Positions 1-11,104 of a stretch of DNA of 35,731 nucleotides are shown piece after piece (the stretch's first letter is position 1; every line of letters begins with the position of its first letter). Under the pieces are notes generated by a model. That model was not told the DNA's origin and made no database searches. It saw only the letters and a program-made list of their open reading frames with translations. This DNA comes from Haplomitrium mnioides. Taxonomy: Eukaryota; Marchantiophyta; Haplomitriopsida; Calobryales. A program made the translations under genes and the position numbers. The stretch lies in the NCBI GenBank assembly GCA_049999725.1, contig JBNGIS010017749.1, forward strand, positions 1 to 35,731, written 5' to 3'.

Positions 1-661
1 AATAAAAAAATTGTGTGCATATTTATTGGTGAGCATTCTTTGCGCAAAAAGCTCAACAAAGTCCTCATTCAACGTTTGAACCTGAAATGGCCCCTAGTTG
101 TCCATTTTAGGTTTTGGAAGGTTCAAATTCTCTAGTCAAATTGTAATGGTTTCCTCTTGGACTCTGCACCGCTCGATTGCAGACTCTCGAATTTTATTCT
201 TATCCTCTTTAGACACTGTTTGATAGTCCACTTGCTCACGTTTTTTGAAAGGTCCACAACCCCCTTATGTTGGAGCTTGCACAAGCTCCGGCTCTGCTTC
301 CTCCTCTGAACTGCTCAGAGTTGAAGATGAAGAGGCTGCAAAAGATGACCTTGAGGTAGAAGGGGAGGGTGTAGGCTCATCCTCAATAATTGGTGCCAAA
401 ACAAGGTTGTTCTTTGGGACGAGTTGTTTCTTCGTTTTTAGAGCCTCAGTTGGCTCCTCTTCGTTTCTTTTTTTTTGCAAATAAAGGTTCTACTATTGTT
501 GCTAGCATTGTTGCCGCGCTTGGATGCGGCACTAATTGCGCAATGTAGACTCCTTGCTTGGGCTTCAGCAGTTTGATGCTGATAGCCATCTTGATGAAGT
601 TTTGTTTGATGCTCTTCGGGTTTGAGTAGGCATCAACAAAGTCTGCCAAAATTTGAGTGAA

Positions 662-926
662 CTGAAAAACAAAATAAGAAACAATCAAACATGTTAAGCC
701 AAAAATCTCAAAGTGCTACAAAGAGTAACAATGTACTAAACACTCATCCTAAGCTAAAAAAGGCTAAAGAGTCCATGCGCGCATGGACTTAGGAGTCTAG
801 GTGAGCAGGGACTCTGGAGTCCATGCTCATATGTACTAGCATGCATGGACTCAAGAGCCCATACGGGCATTGAGTTTTGAGTCATTAGAAAAAGGAAACA
901 AATGAAAAATACTTTTTAGATCTTAC
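662..926 (-). other. Intron of gene X copy 1
   Basis: On the minus strand the exon ends in CAAG followed by GTAAGA (donor at 926). The intron ends in a pyrimidine-rich tract and TTTTTCAG (662), then the exon resumes. Copy 2 has a donor and acceptor at the equivalent places (22924 and 22583). The intron is 265 nt and holds the palindromic motif cluster at 771-852. Confidence 0.65.
771..852. repeat. Palindromic motif cluster in the intron of X copy 1
   Basis: Bases 771-788 read gtccatgcgcgcatggac, a perfect 18-bp palindrome. A second inverted repeat follows, with arm GAGTCCATGC at 816-825 and its complement GCATGGACTC at 843-852, and further half-sites between and after. This is the clearest example of a motif that recurs at about eight places in the window. 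Confidence 0.85.
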
Positions 927-1940
927 CTTGCATTTGTCCTTAGCCGATTGTAGATTCTTGGTGAAGATGTCCTTGTGGTTCATCTCCAAAAAGCAATATT
1001 GTTTACAAGAGGACTTGTAAAGGGTAATGCTATCGAGTGACTACACAAGAAACCCGATGTTGGTTCATTTCCCCTCTATAATCATTGTGATTTGGACTAA
1101 AAAGCCCAGGTTATATTTTTCACCTTCACCAACAAAAAGGTAAAGGTCTTGATCAATGTCTTCATTGATCCATAATTAAGTAGCCATTCTCTATCTTTTT
1201 TTTTTGCTCTAGAGCCTTGAGAACATCCAAATACCTATAAGGCTTTGGTTGAGCAGGTTTGGAAACATTGACCTATAATGTCATTTTCCTAGAAGTAAAA
1301 ACTGATAGAATTTGAGGTCAAAAATCTGAGGAACAAAAGCTCGCAAAAAATGAACGGCTAAAAATGGCAAATCAATAAGAAAATGCAAAAACAATAACTA
1401 CCAAAAAAAACTAGAGAGTGAACTTGTGAAAATGGAAAGAAACTTTCTATTGTCACTTCTTTAATAACTAAATTTCAAAAAAAAAACTTTTTTCCCTCCA
1501 AAAATTGATTCACGGAGCTTTTGACACATAGGTTTGCATGGTGCAAAAAAAAACTAATATAAAAATCATTGATTGTTTTCATCTTTTCAATTTGTTTTTC
1601 ATTTTCTTTATAAAAAGTTCACAATTTTGTTGTTTTGCGAAATTTTCTTGAAAAACACTTATTTTAGGTAGGCCGTAAGAGGTTGACAATATTTGATAAA
1701 ATAGTTTCTTCAAATAGTTGATTTTAAGTAAGCTTTTTAAAGGCAAGAAGAGGTTAGAATTCCAAAATTCATGTTCACATAAAAGTGTTACTTTGACCAA
1801 CAGCTAGAGATTTGTTGAAACCGCAATTCTTTGGAGGTGAGCGATGGACTACCAAAAGCGTGAAGTGTGATGGAGAGTATATTGGGGAAAAAATGGCTTC
1901 TGTTGAATCAAATAGCTCCGTCGAAGAAGATTGAAAAGGT

Positions 1941-2120
1941 GAACCTTATGCGCATATAGGATCAGGGATTGAACCTTATGCGCGCATAGAGTCAAAGAGT
2001 GAACCCAATGAGCGCATAGGATTAAGGAGCGAACAACTTGCTTGCAAAGGATCAAAGAGAGAACCCATTACTTGCTTAGGATTGAAGACACAATCTTGTG
2101 TATGCACAAGATCTTTGTTG
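1941..2120. repeat. Tandem array of six 30-bp units carrying the palindromic motif
   Basis: Units start at 1941, 1971, 2001, 2031, 2061 and 2091, each exactly 30 bp. The first three begin GAACC and carry cores such as TTATGCGCGCATAGA. The later ones are more diverged, for example CTTGCTTGCAAAGG. Because 30 is a multiple of three, a 68-codon open frame (1849-2055, minus) with a 10-residue period crosses it; I treat that as an artefact. The array lies between X copy 1 (minus) and the DUF7869-like gene (plus), in their shared upstream region. Confidence 0.85.
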
Positions 2121-2205
2121 TCGGTCAAGCGATCAAAGTTGAATCTTTCTTTTAACTACTCCAACAGATCAACAGAAAGACGTTAATCTTAGAATTTCCA
2201 GACCA

Positions 2206-5200
2206 TTGTGGACCTGTATTTGTCCTTATCTCAGGGAGACCTGGAAATTGAAGATCAAAAATGTCCAAAACAAAAAATATAAAGAATCAGTAAACGATTT
2301 CAATTTTGGAGATGGATCGATGTCCTCGATAGCACCACTCAAACAACAAGTGATTTCAATTCAAGTTGGACCTCACATTGAGATTGGAAAATATGAAACA
2401 AACCAAAGTCTTTTGGAGGAATCTTCAGACTACAGTTTGGGAAATGATTCTAGCAAAGAATCTCAATCAATCAATATTTTGTTGGAGTTATCTACAAAGA
2501 TACCAATTATGTAATCAAAAATATTTTCTAATGTTTAAGATATTGATGAAGATTCTGTTTTGGCATGGTGTAGTTCTCCTAATCCTCAAGAATGACCTCA
2601 TCCTTCAAAAATTTATTGCGAAAGAACAAATAGTGTTTATGATGATGGTCAAGATCTTTTGGATGATGAACAATCTCCGATGGTTGGATTTGCATACTGA
2701 CCAAATCGACCAGCAAAACATAAGAGTCCTTTGTTTGGGCCAAAATCCAAGCGGGTAAACACCTTACGTGAAAATTCTTTACAGAAAGTCCACCATGACG
2801 AGAGTTTTGTGAAGAAAAAGCTCGATCTAATATGAATTTTCAAATTGAAGAGAATTTCATGTTGTCAAAATAATTGCTTGTCGCTATGCAAAACATATTT
2901 TTGAAAACTGTGAACGAAACGTATTTTCGACAAAGCATAAAGAATTGATATATCACATTGTAGTGGGGAATACCAAGAAAAGACTTTGAAGTGGACAATT
3001 GGTTTACTCTATTTGATGGTACCGTTGTTTGTAAAAGAGTCTTTAAATTAACATTATCAATAGGAAATGACAGAATCCAAAGGATGCAAAATCTCAAAAA
3101 CGCATATTCTAGAGGCATTTTTGGAAAAAGAGAATTATCTGTTAAAGGAGTATTTGTGAGTGAGTGGATGGACAGATTTTTCAATGACACTGTGAGAGAA
3201 TGCCCACTCACAAAATTTATAACTTGCCCGATAATTTTACAAAATTGGAAGTTTATGACTACTACACAACTTATTTGAAAGAGAAAGATTTCGATTGCAT
3301 TCTTAGTTTTTTGGGTTTTACAAAACATTGGAGAACTCATTTTCCAAATGTAAAAATCCCAAAATGCAATAGATCTGCTATTTGTGAAACATGCAAAGAA
3401 AAAAAAATCATGTGAGAAAAATATGTCTTGAAGTCCGACAAAGGTAACAAAGTTCTTCTTTTTTGAAACCTTTCTTTAATCCATGCTCTTTTTTAAAGAC
3501 TCAAAGCTTAGTTCTAGAGATGTTTTGTTTTCTCAACTTAGTGTTAAAAGATATTCTTTTGTTAATTTGTTCAACAAACAAGATTTGAGTCGAATAATTC
3601 CTTGCAACTTGAGTTGTGAGAAGAGAGTCTATGCTCGCATAGGGTCTATTATTTTTAGTTCGAATCCAAACCTTGTCTACAGTCAAATAAAGTGAGGACA
3701 TGGATCTAATTGTTGGTGGTGACCCTAGCCTTGCAACAAGTTTCGCTTTTATTGCTTTGAATCAAGTGTCCTTTGCTAGACAAACAATAGTGAGAATTGT
3801 TTTTGTAGTTTGCAAATCCTATGTGGGTATAGGTTCTGTTCTTGTTTCTTTCAAAACTAGTCGCGACAATAGTGAAAGCAAGCCATATATTGCTGTTGTT
3901 GCTTTTGGTCTTAACCGCGCATATGATCAGTTGTTGTCTCCACGGATCCTATGCGTGTATAGGATCTGTTCTGGTTTTTTAATCCTTCGAGAACAAAGAG
4001 TCCAAGCTAAACCTTTGAAATTGAAGTTCTAGTTTTTGACCCTTTGTTAGCAAATTGTGTTTTTCTCCTTTCACAAATTTTGTTTATTTCAAGTCAAACA
4101 CAAGTACTTATTGTGAATGTTATTATCATTCTCCTTTACTTAAATTTACTAAAGTTTGTTTTTTATCTTTTTATAAAATTTACTTCTACTAATCTAAACA
4201 TTTGTTTAAGTTGATTTTAATATTTTTAGAACCTCAAGTTGTCTTTTGAAGTTTGAAACATCAACATATGTTTTATTGACTTGCTTAAATGTCTTTTGTG
4301 CTTTGTGATAATGCAGTCAAATATAATTGCCAATTATTTCTTCATCGTGACCAACAAATGAAAGAAAGAACAAAACTTGCAAACCATTGAAGAAAATGTT
4401 ATGCCGATGGTCAAAGTACTTGGAAATTGTCATTGATGGAATGGATCATAAGAAAATTGTAATTCCACACTAGCCTTTGCCACCGAAAATCATTGATAAA
4501 GATTGTTTAGTGGGTGTGCATGTTTTTGGTGCTTTAATATTCAATCATGCTCTTTCTTCAAGGGTATTCTTAACCTACAGAAACTTGAGAGGTGATTCTA
4601 ATTTGATAGTTATTGTTCTCAACAAAATATTATGTGACTTTGAAGGGTCGCTACCTTCAACTTTGTATCTTCAGTTGGACAACACGACACGAGAGAATAA
4701 GAAGTCCATCTTATTTGGATATCTTAGTCTTCTTATTGCCAAGAATGTTTTTCAAAAAATCAAGGTGGGATTTCTCATGGTTGGCCATACTCATAATCAA
4801 ATTGATCAAATGTTCAGCTGATTCTCGAAACGTTTGAAATGTGTCAAGGCTTTCACGATTACGAGTTTTAGTAAGGCGCTACAATTATCATACAATCCTA
4901 GACCTCAGGTAATTCTTTTATTGGAAACTTGGGATTTCAAAATATTTCTACAACAATGTCCTTCTTTGGTTCAAAGGATACATGAAATTACCTTTAATCA
5001 AAAATTCAAGTTTCAGTTGAATGATTCCAATGCAAAGATTTAGATCAAACAGTTTTCAACAGATTAATTTTGGTTACCTCCGGATGGTATTTTTCAACTC
5101 ACGTGCCTACCTGAAGCGAATAGAAAAATTTTGAGTTCAATGTTGATTCCTCTCAAGGCATATTCTGAAATCAAATGATCTTAAAAGGAAGAAAGAGAAG

Positions 5201-6055
5201 TTGATGCCAAGAAAGTAGTTTTTGCAATAAGGGACAACAAAAGTGAGAACTGCTACAAGTTCTTTACAGATTCTGATAATCAATGGTGGAATGACTTTTT
5301 TCTTGCCCATCAAGAAATTGTGCCTATATACTTGAAAAAAAAAATGAGGACTCGAAGCAGAAATCACCTTTCCACCTTCACAACCGACAAACACTTGTAA
5401 TGATTTTTAAAATGCTTGTCTAGGTTCTCAACTTGATGCTCAACAGATGGAAGAAGATACTCCACTGCAACAAATAATTTCTGCATGTTGAGCAATCTAT
5501 GATGGAGTACTTAGGCCAAGACAAGAGTCTCTTTCACACAACACGCAATACATGCACAAATTTGGCAATCTATATAAGGTGAAAGCTAGAATTTTTACTT
5601 GTGTTGTTGCATCTCTAGATCCAAAGGGCATACCGTTTTGGGTTGCCAAAGTTCTCAAAGTTTTGTCACTTGATAAGGAAGATTCCCCAAACCTAAAACG
5701 AGTACGTGTTCAATGGTTTGTTTGTGAGGATGAGGATGGATTTTTTCGACAATACTTCCCAAAACAAATATCATCAACAAAAGGGAAACACAAATCCAAG
5801 TTACATATTGATGTACTTGATGTGGCAAAAATCACAATTTTGTCTATTGATTTTCTTCTCACACAAACAAGCCAATTGACAAAAACCTTTCTAGCTATCA
5901 TTGAATCAAATCTATTTGAGTACAAAAGATAAAAAGCAATCAATCCTTATATGTTTCAAAGAGATTCAATTAGTGTCATTAACATTGAGATAGATCAAGT
6001 AAATCTTGATGAATCTGGTGAAGTTGAATCCAAAGAAGTCGAGACAAGCGACTAA
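2206..6055 (+). pseudogene. Decayed DUF7869-type gene, possible DNA transposase relative
   Basis: Pieces of one protein appear in order across several frames. First come an N-terminal acidic region and a Cys cluster ISCCQNNCLSLC (about 2850). Next are VVCKRVF and GNDRIQRM (about 3020-3075), then FPNVKIPKCNR followed by CETCKEKK (about 3340-3410). After an intron comes HRDQQMKERTKL (about 4340-4375), then the core: MDHKK (about 4441), QLDNTTRENKK (about 4670-4705) and VGHTHNQIDQMFS (about 4780-4818). The C-terminal part, 5552-6055, has GIPFWVAKVLKVLSL and ends at TAA 6055 with one internal stop (5930-5932). I know this motif set from the DUF7869-containing family. Three spaced Asp/Glu-rich motifs suit an RNase-H-like transposase, but that role is inference. 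At least four stops or frameshifts separate the pieces, so it is not functional as it stands. No terminal inverted repeats were found. Confidence 0.7.
3444..4316 (+). other. Probable intron of the DUF7869-type gene, carrying palindromic motifs
   Basis: The reading frame after the CETCKEKK motif reaches GACAAAG followed by GTAACA (donor at 3444). Similarity to the family resumes after a T-rich stretch and GATAATGCAG (acceptor at 4316). The 873-nt AT-rich interval has no family similarity. It contains motif copies at 3629-3642 (CTATGCTCGCATAG), 3818-3833 (CCTATGTGGGTATAGG) and 3945-3966 (arms GATCCTAT and ATAGGATC). Short open frames at 3483-3695 and 3700-4032 lie inside it and I do not regard them as genes. 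Confidence 0.5.
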
Positions 6056-7350
6056 AGTAATCAAAGAGTTTTATTATATATTATGTACTTTAAATTATAT
6101 TGTAATTTAAGATTATTATTCTATAAAATACGTGAGAATATGATGAAGCAATTTGTTGAATTTATTTGCCACCTTGATTTTTTTATTGTAAATCATTCCA
6201 AGTTGAATGTTGTTCTCTGTAAATGAAACTTGAATCTTTAGTTAATATTTTCATTTCATTTGTAAAATATTTTGTTATCCAAAATGTAAGTATGTTGTTT
6301 CCAACTTTAGTGCTTGCTAGAAGAGTTTATGGTTATTGTATTGCTCAAGCATCTGCCCAAATTGACTACTTATCTTTTGCTTGTAAGGACTTTGATGTGA
6401 AATTGAAAACCTTTGACATAGTTTGACTTAGATGTAGAGCTTTATACCTGTTTTACTTTTAGATTCCAAATCAAAAAATGAAATCTTTAACGTGAGTGGA
6501 GTTTGTTGCAAAAAATAAAACCTTTAGCGTATGTATTCTTGGTTGTAAAAGTCTGAACCCTATACGTGTATAAACTTTGATTCAAAAATTGAAACGTTGT
6601 GCATGCAAAAAGTCTCATGGGAAACCTAGGTTCTTGATAGTCTTTGTTGTGGAGTGTTTAGATGGTGAACTTGGATTCCTATGCGCACATAGACTTTGGG
6701 GTGGAGTGTTCAGATGTTGAACTTGGATTCCTATGCTTGCATAGACTTTGGGGTAGAAGTTGAAGCCTTCCACACATTCTACTTCTCATATACAACCCTC
6801 AAACTTCTACATACAAATACTACCGGTTAGAACTTATATTCTACACTGGTCAAAGACTCTTTTGTAGAACTTGAAACCTTTGTTTGGTAAAATCTAGTCA
6901 AAAACTTGGAGATGTTTCTTGTTTATGCTCTTAATTCAATCTCCTTAGCCACTACCTTTTTGATTCTGAATACGACTCCTTTGTATATATGTTTCTTTGA
7001 ATTATATAATATTTTTAAATACTGAAACTTTTTTTATGCATGGATTTTCAACTACAAATGAATTTTTTTTTTCTTGCTTGAACTTAAAAATAGAGCTTCT
7101 AAATCCATGCAATGTTTTGTTTTGTTGGTTTTTATATCTACGATTGCAAACTCATTCCCTGGACTTCTAGTCCGCTTGGGTTTTTCCTTATATTTTGTAA
7201 TTTTTTTTCCAAAAAAAAAGTTTCAAAGAGCAGTATGTTTATATGGGCATAGAGATTGTGCAACCAAACATATTTCAAAATAGTTTCTTTAGACGTGAAT
7301 TTCAATTTTTAAGCTTCAAAATGTAATAAATGATAATTGCAAGTTTCTTG
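6056..7350. other. AT-rich region after the DUF7869-type gene, no gene seen
   Basis: No open frame here has recognisable protein features; the frames at 6223-6426 and 7074-7283 are low-complexity and hydrophobic. The stretch holds isolated motif copies, for example CTATACGTGTATA at 6560-6572, and the 52-bp duplication at 6650-6753. Confidence 0.5.
6650..6753. repeat. Two 52-bp direct repeats, each with one palindromic motif
   Basis: Units 6650-6701 and 6702-6753 both start TGGAGTGTT and end AGACTTTGGGG. The cores are CCTATGCGCACATAG in the first and CCTATGCTTGCATAG in the second. They lie about 600 bases past the stop of the DUF7869-type gene. Confidence 0.85.
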
Positions 7351-7355
7351 TGAAA

Positions 7356-7920
7356 ACTTACTATAATTTTTATACTGTGCATTGATTTTAAGATTTCCAA
7401 TATTTTCATGCACAAGAAACTTACCATAGTTTTTATACTCTACATCGATTTTGAGATTTCCAATATTTTCATAAAAACTTGGAATGTGGTTTGATTTTCC
7501 ATAATGAAATTCACTCTTGCTGCATCATTCTTGTTAAAACGAAAAAAAAACTCAAAACGTGATGCACTTTTTGTTTTTTTTAAATAATCCGTTTTCTCTT
7601 ATTTTTGGGCTAAGAAAACCACATTTTTTACTTAAAAAAAANNNNNNNNNNNNNNNNNNNNNNNNNNNNNNNNNNNNNNNNNNNNNNNNNNNNNNNNNNN
7701 NNNNNNNNNNNNNNNNNNNNNNNNNNNNNNNNNNNNNNNNNTGTTTGATTTTACATAATAAAATTTACTCTTGCTCTATTATCCTTGTTAAAACAACCAA
7801 AAATAAAGCTCAAAAACTCATGTACTTTTTTTATTTTAAGAAACAACCTCGTTTTCTCTCTTTTTTGAGCTCAAAAACCATGTTTTTTCTTTTTAAGAAA
7901 ATGTTCCTATTTTGAGTAGC
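7356..7920. repeat. AT-rich repeat family Z, duplicated and spanning a gap
   Basis: A unit beginning near TTTTTATACT and ending near TTTCCAATATTTTCAT occurs at 7356-7409 and again at 7418-7473. The following segment (7485-7640: TTTGATTTTCCATAATG and so on, ending in poly-A) is repeated after the gap at 7742-7900. The same two modules occur in order at 27657-27900. This is a dispersed AT-rich repeat, perhaps an LTR or untranslated fragment of an element I cannot name. Confidence 0.7.
7642..7741. other. Assembly gap of 100 N
   Basis: There are exactly 100 N, a conventional fixed-size placeholder, so the true length is unknown. The flanks are copies of the same AT-rich module and a poly-A run, the kind of repeat that breaks short-read assembly. 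Confidence 0.95.
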
Positions 7921-9330
7921 TTGTTCATGGTTCAAAGTAGTGGCTATTTAGCATAGTTCCATTTGAGTTAGTGGGAGGATTTCTACTGGTAAGGAATCAT
8001 ATTGTGATGCGATAGAGAATCGTTCGAAAAGGTGAACACATTTCAATCGTAAGACTTCTATGGTCCAACTCTTTTTGGCATCACGGATGCACATTACACA
8101 TCAGAGGGGAATTTGTCTTCCAATAAGTGGGAGAGGGGGTGGAATCTTGCAAAGCTATCTTGAAATAATGCGACTGGATGGGTACTAAAAAGAACGGGGG
8201 GACTATATGTGGGAAGCTATTCACTGAGTAATCATCTGACCTTCCAAGGTATTCCAACAGGTCTAGGCAAATACAACACGTGTCCCAGAAATCATGATTC
8301 TAACAAAATGGCTACTCCGAGAAAGCAAAAGACGGAACAATGATTTGAACGATTTCTAGATAGGGGTCAAATGGGGATTCTAAAGAATTCGCTAAGGTTG
8401 GAAAGGGCAACATCGATGTCATGGATAACTGGCGGAATTAAGACTTTGAGTTTCGGATATGAACGAAGCGGTTACTTCGAAGGAACGGAGGTAGGAGGCG
8501 AAGTGGTGATCCCAAAGAAACAGAGGTAGAGAGGGAAGTGGTGATTCCAAGGAACAGAGGTAGAGAGCAAAGCAACGAGCAAAGCGGTGACTCTAAAGGA
8601 ACATAGTTAGAGGGCACAGCGATGTACAAAGCGGTGACTTTGAAGGAACGGAGGTATAAGGCAAAGCAATGAACAAAGTGGTGACTACGAAGGAACAAAG
8701 GTAGAGGGTGAAGTGGTGACTCCAAAGGAATGGAGGTAGAGGGCAAAGCGGTGACTCCAAAGGAACGGAGGTACCACCGGGTAGAGTTATAGACCAGAGG
8801 CTAGAGGAGAGAACTAGGTTGCAAGATTAGTCTAGCCATTATTATCAAGCAATAAAAACAAAACATCGGGGAGGCTATCAGGTCAAGGGATGATGTTAGA
8901 GGTATGGATTGTTGAGAGCAACGTTCCAACTTCCCTATTGAAAATAACGTCAGGCGGCGGCAAAGGATTGGACCAAAGGTGGAACCATTGAAAGATTGTG
9001 ATGACCATTAATTTGAGATTAGGCTGAAGAGATGTTGGGACCCATGGATAAGAAGACGAGGGGCTTGGGACCTACGGTAAAGAGGAAGAGAAATGTGAGG
9101 CACCTATGGGTAACAGATAAACACTACAAGACAACCTTCCAACCAAAATGTAATAAGCTTCAAACTGATAGGAACCTTGTGACCGTTTATTACAAGTTGA
9201 ACATGGAAACTAATTCCTCAACGTATGCTGATTGGATTAGTGAAATCCTATAGGCGGAGGACAAATTAGAATGCAAGAGTAGGCCATTTGACAGATACAG
9301 ATGTGGCATGCAATAAAAGATTTTCTCATA
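7921..9330. other. GC-richer block without a recognisable gene
   Basis: Base composition changes sharply from the AT-rich flanks. Open frames at 8438-8746 (minus) and 9032-9253 (plus) show no motif I recognise; the first is produced by the minisatellite at 8456-8775. Bases 8095-8140 resemble text common in plant LTRs, but I could not define ends. Confidence 0.4.
8456..8775. repeat. Degenerate minisatellite, about 8 units of 35-48 bp
   Basis: Units share GCGGTGACT, then AAGGAACGGAGGTAGAG. Eight copies can be read from GAAGCGGTTACTTCGAAGG near 8464 to the last at about 8741-8770. Unit length varies because some copies carry an extra GCAAAGCAA segment. Confidence 0.8.
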
Positions 9331-11104
9331 TAAAGTAATACATGGCTAAGGACTCCAAGGTCCCTCTTCTACCAATTCTATGAACCAATAATGCTCACTA
9401 CAAACCAACTATGCAAGGCCAATGGACGGCATCTTAGTTTGTGCAGCTTAGGCTGTAACCCACATTACTTGAATGCTCCCTTTACAAACACACATAAGAG
9501 AAATCACACCCCACAAAGTTTGACTTTTTTTCTCTGGACTGAATCCTTTTTCTTTAGGCTTTGATCCTACATAGAGAATAAACACTAAGAAAAACACATA
9601 AAAATAAAGAGGTTGGACCATTTTTCTGAAGATGGTATTTTGCTACTAGTCTCAACATTCAGATCAATCTCGTAGAAGAACAACTTATAGCACATAAGTA
9701 GATGCACCGATAGAAACAACAAAACAAACACATACACATTACTACCTTGATTGCCTAATGGGAGCGTTGCCTTTGAAACAACTGAAAAAACTTTGAAGGA
9801 GACTGCCAACAGCACAAGCCCTCCATAAGAACTGTATAAGAGGCCGATACGTAGATTCTTCCCAATAGACTTAGCATCACAACCTCATTAACACATAAGA
9901 TCGAACTTCCCTTTTTTGGATTTTTCACTAACTCTCTCCTATTCCCATTATCAAACATCCTAGTGCTCAAAAATACAACCAAATAGCAACCCAAACATAG
10001 GCATGATCGGAATCGCCGTACAATCTCCACAAAACTTCTTTTTATTTTTTCACAGTCTACACTAGAGGAACCCCTTCTCCACATTTCCATTCCATATCTC
10101 CATAGCATGTGACAGAGAGAGCCCGCAAGAGAGAGTTCTCACTAATATTTCTTTTCTATCTTCAATTCCAAGAAAAGAAAATATTTTCCCGGTGCATCGT
10201 TTATTTGAACACTCTTGGATTTTCCTCATCAACTCCTCACATCTTTCTTGTTTGGTATTCCTATTTCCATCTTGATGTTGCTGACAGGTACCTTGGCCGA
10301 GTCTCGGTTGTTGATGAACATGATTTTTGGGTCGTATCTTGCCCTCCATCGGCGGTTACTTGACTTCCTCATTACAACATATAAAATAGACTACTAGCAA
10401 CCCACAAAAAGAAAGGACATAAAATCATCCCACAACTTCTTTCTAGAACTTTCTCACCATATTTAGATCAACCATTTTTTTGGACTTTCTTGATAGTCTG
10501 CTTTCTTGATCAGAGTTGGTTTGCACAAATCCCATACTTGCCATCTACATATTAATTTGAGTCTAGCCTAAAGCATAAGTTCTACTATAACAAAATACAA
10601 CTATTACATAATCAATCCTATTTTCCTGTTCGTTGAAGGTATTGAAGAGTTGATGACTCGTCGATGTAGATCTTGATTCTTTGTAATCCTTTAATGTAGA
10701 TCCAATTCTCTTGAAGATATGTTGATGTAGATTCGATGAGCTTCTTCTTGTGTCTTCTATGCTTCTTCTATAACATATTTCTTCCCACTCTTGTGTTGTT
10801 ACATGCCAATACTCAACCTTTTGAATCAACGTCATCTCCAACTAGTAGTGTTGGTCGTAGTTGTTATAAGTCATGAAAATTTAGGCTTCTGTTTGTGTAA
10901 ACCCTATATAGATAAAGCAATTGCAAAGTGAAAGCATCAAATTCTTCATTCCATACTTTGTAATTAAGAGTTGCTTTGCAACATCATTGTGATTGCCTCA
11001 TGCAATATCATAACAGTACTTGTTAGGGTTCCTGATCTCAAACTCTAACTCATCTTTCAGCCTACATTTCAGGTCCACAACCACAACAAAAAGATATATG
11101 TAGA
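9331..11104. other. Unassigned region with hydrophobic short frames and an LTR-like piece
   Basis: Between 10349 and 9585 on the minus strand several overlapping frames are open for 60-117 codons. One (9585-9815) contains a hydrophobic run around NVYVFVLLFLSVHLLM that could span a membrane. I do not recognise the protein and no single frame is long, so a diverged gene or repeat is equally possible. From about 11040 to 10560 the minus strand has a TATA-like CTATATAGGG near 10907 and repeated GATGTAGAT words, which could be a short copia-type LTR. No matching partner was found in the window. Confidence 0.3.

Larger units (their letters stand above)
1..1284 (-). pseudogene. Gene X copy 1, two-exon broken gene of unknown function
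   Basis: I do not recognise this protein. Exon 1 reads leftward from an ATG at 1284 to 927 and includes PKPYRYLDVLKALEQKK in the copy 1 version. Exon 2 runs from 661 to beyond the window edge. Its start has LADFVDAYSNPK and a Lys-rich stretch; after a frame change near 480 come a Ser/Glu/Pro-rich linker (about 450-265) and a charged C-terminal part with NKIRESAIERCRVQEE. From 480 to 1 one frame holds with three stops. Exon 1 has several stops and shifts, including TAG at codon 4 (1273-1275). Copy 2 preserves the exon order and both splice sites, which supports a real spliced ancestor. No catalytic motif is visible. The acidic/serine linker and charged tail could suit a DNA- or chromatin-associated protein, but this is a guess. 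Confidence 0.55.
1..1905 (-). repeat. Repeat family X, copy 1
   Basis: This stretch is homologous, by eye, to 11105-11385 followed by 22195-23905, with the 10.8-kb LTR element between those two parts removed. The shared sequence covers two exons, one intron and about 600 bases upstream of the first exon, so the repeated unit includes the gene and its presumed promoter region. Homology is clear to about 1905 (counterpart about 23905). It runs off the left edge of the window, so the full unit length is unknown. It may be a dispersed multicopy gene fragment or the cargo of a larger transposon; no terminal repeats are visible. Confidence 0.75.

Noticed and set aside
7559-7915. A 118-codon frame with an internal run of unknown residues
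   Set aside because: It crosses the 100-N gap and is otherwise made of poly-T and poly-A derived residues.
9585-10349. A possible membrane protein gene on the minus strand
   Set aside because: Hydrophobic stretches occur, but frames are short and shifting, and no family signature was recognised, so I list it only as an unassigned region.
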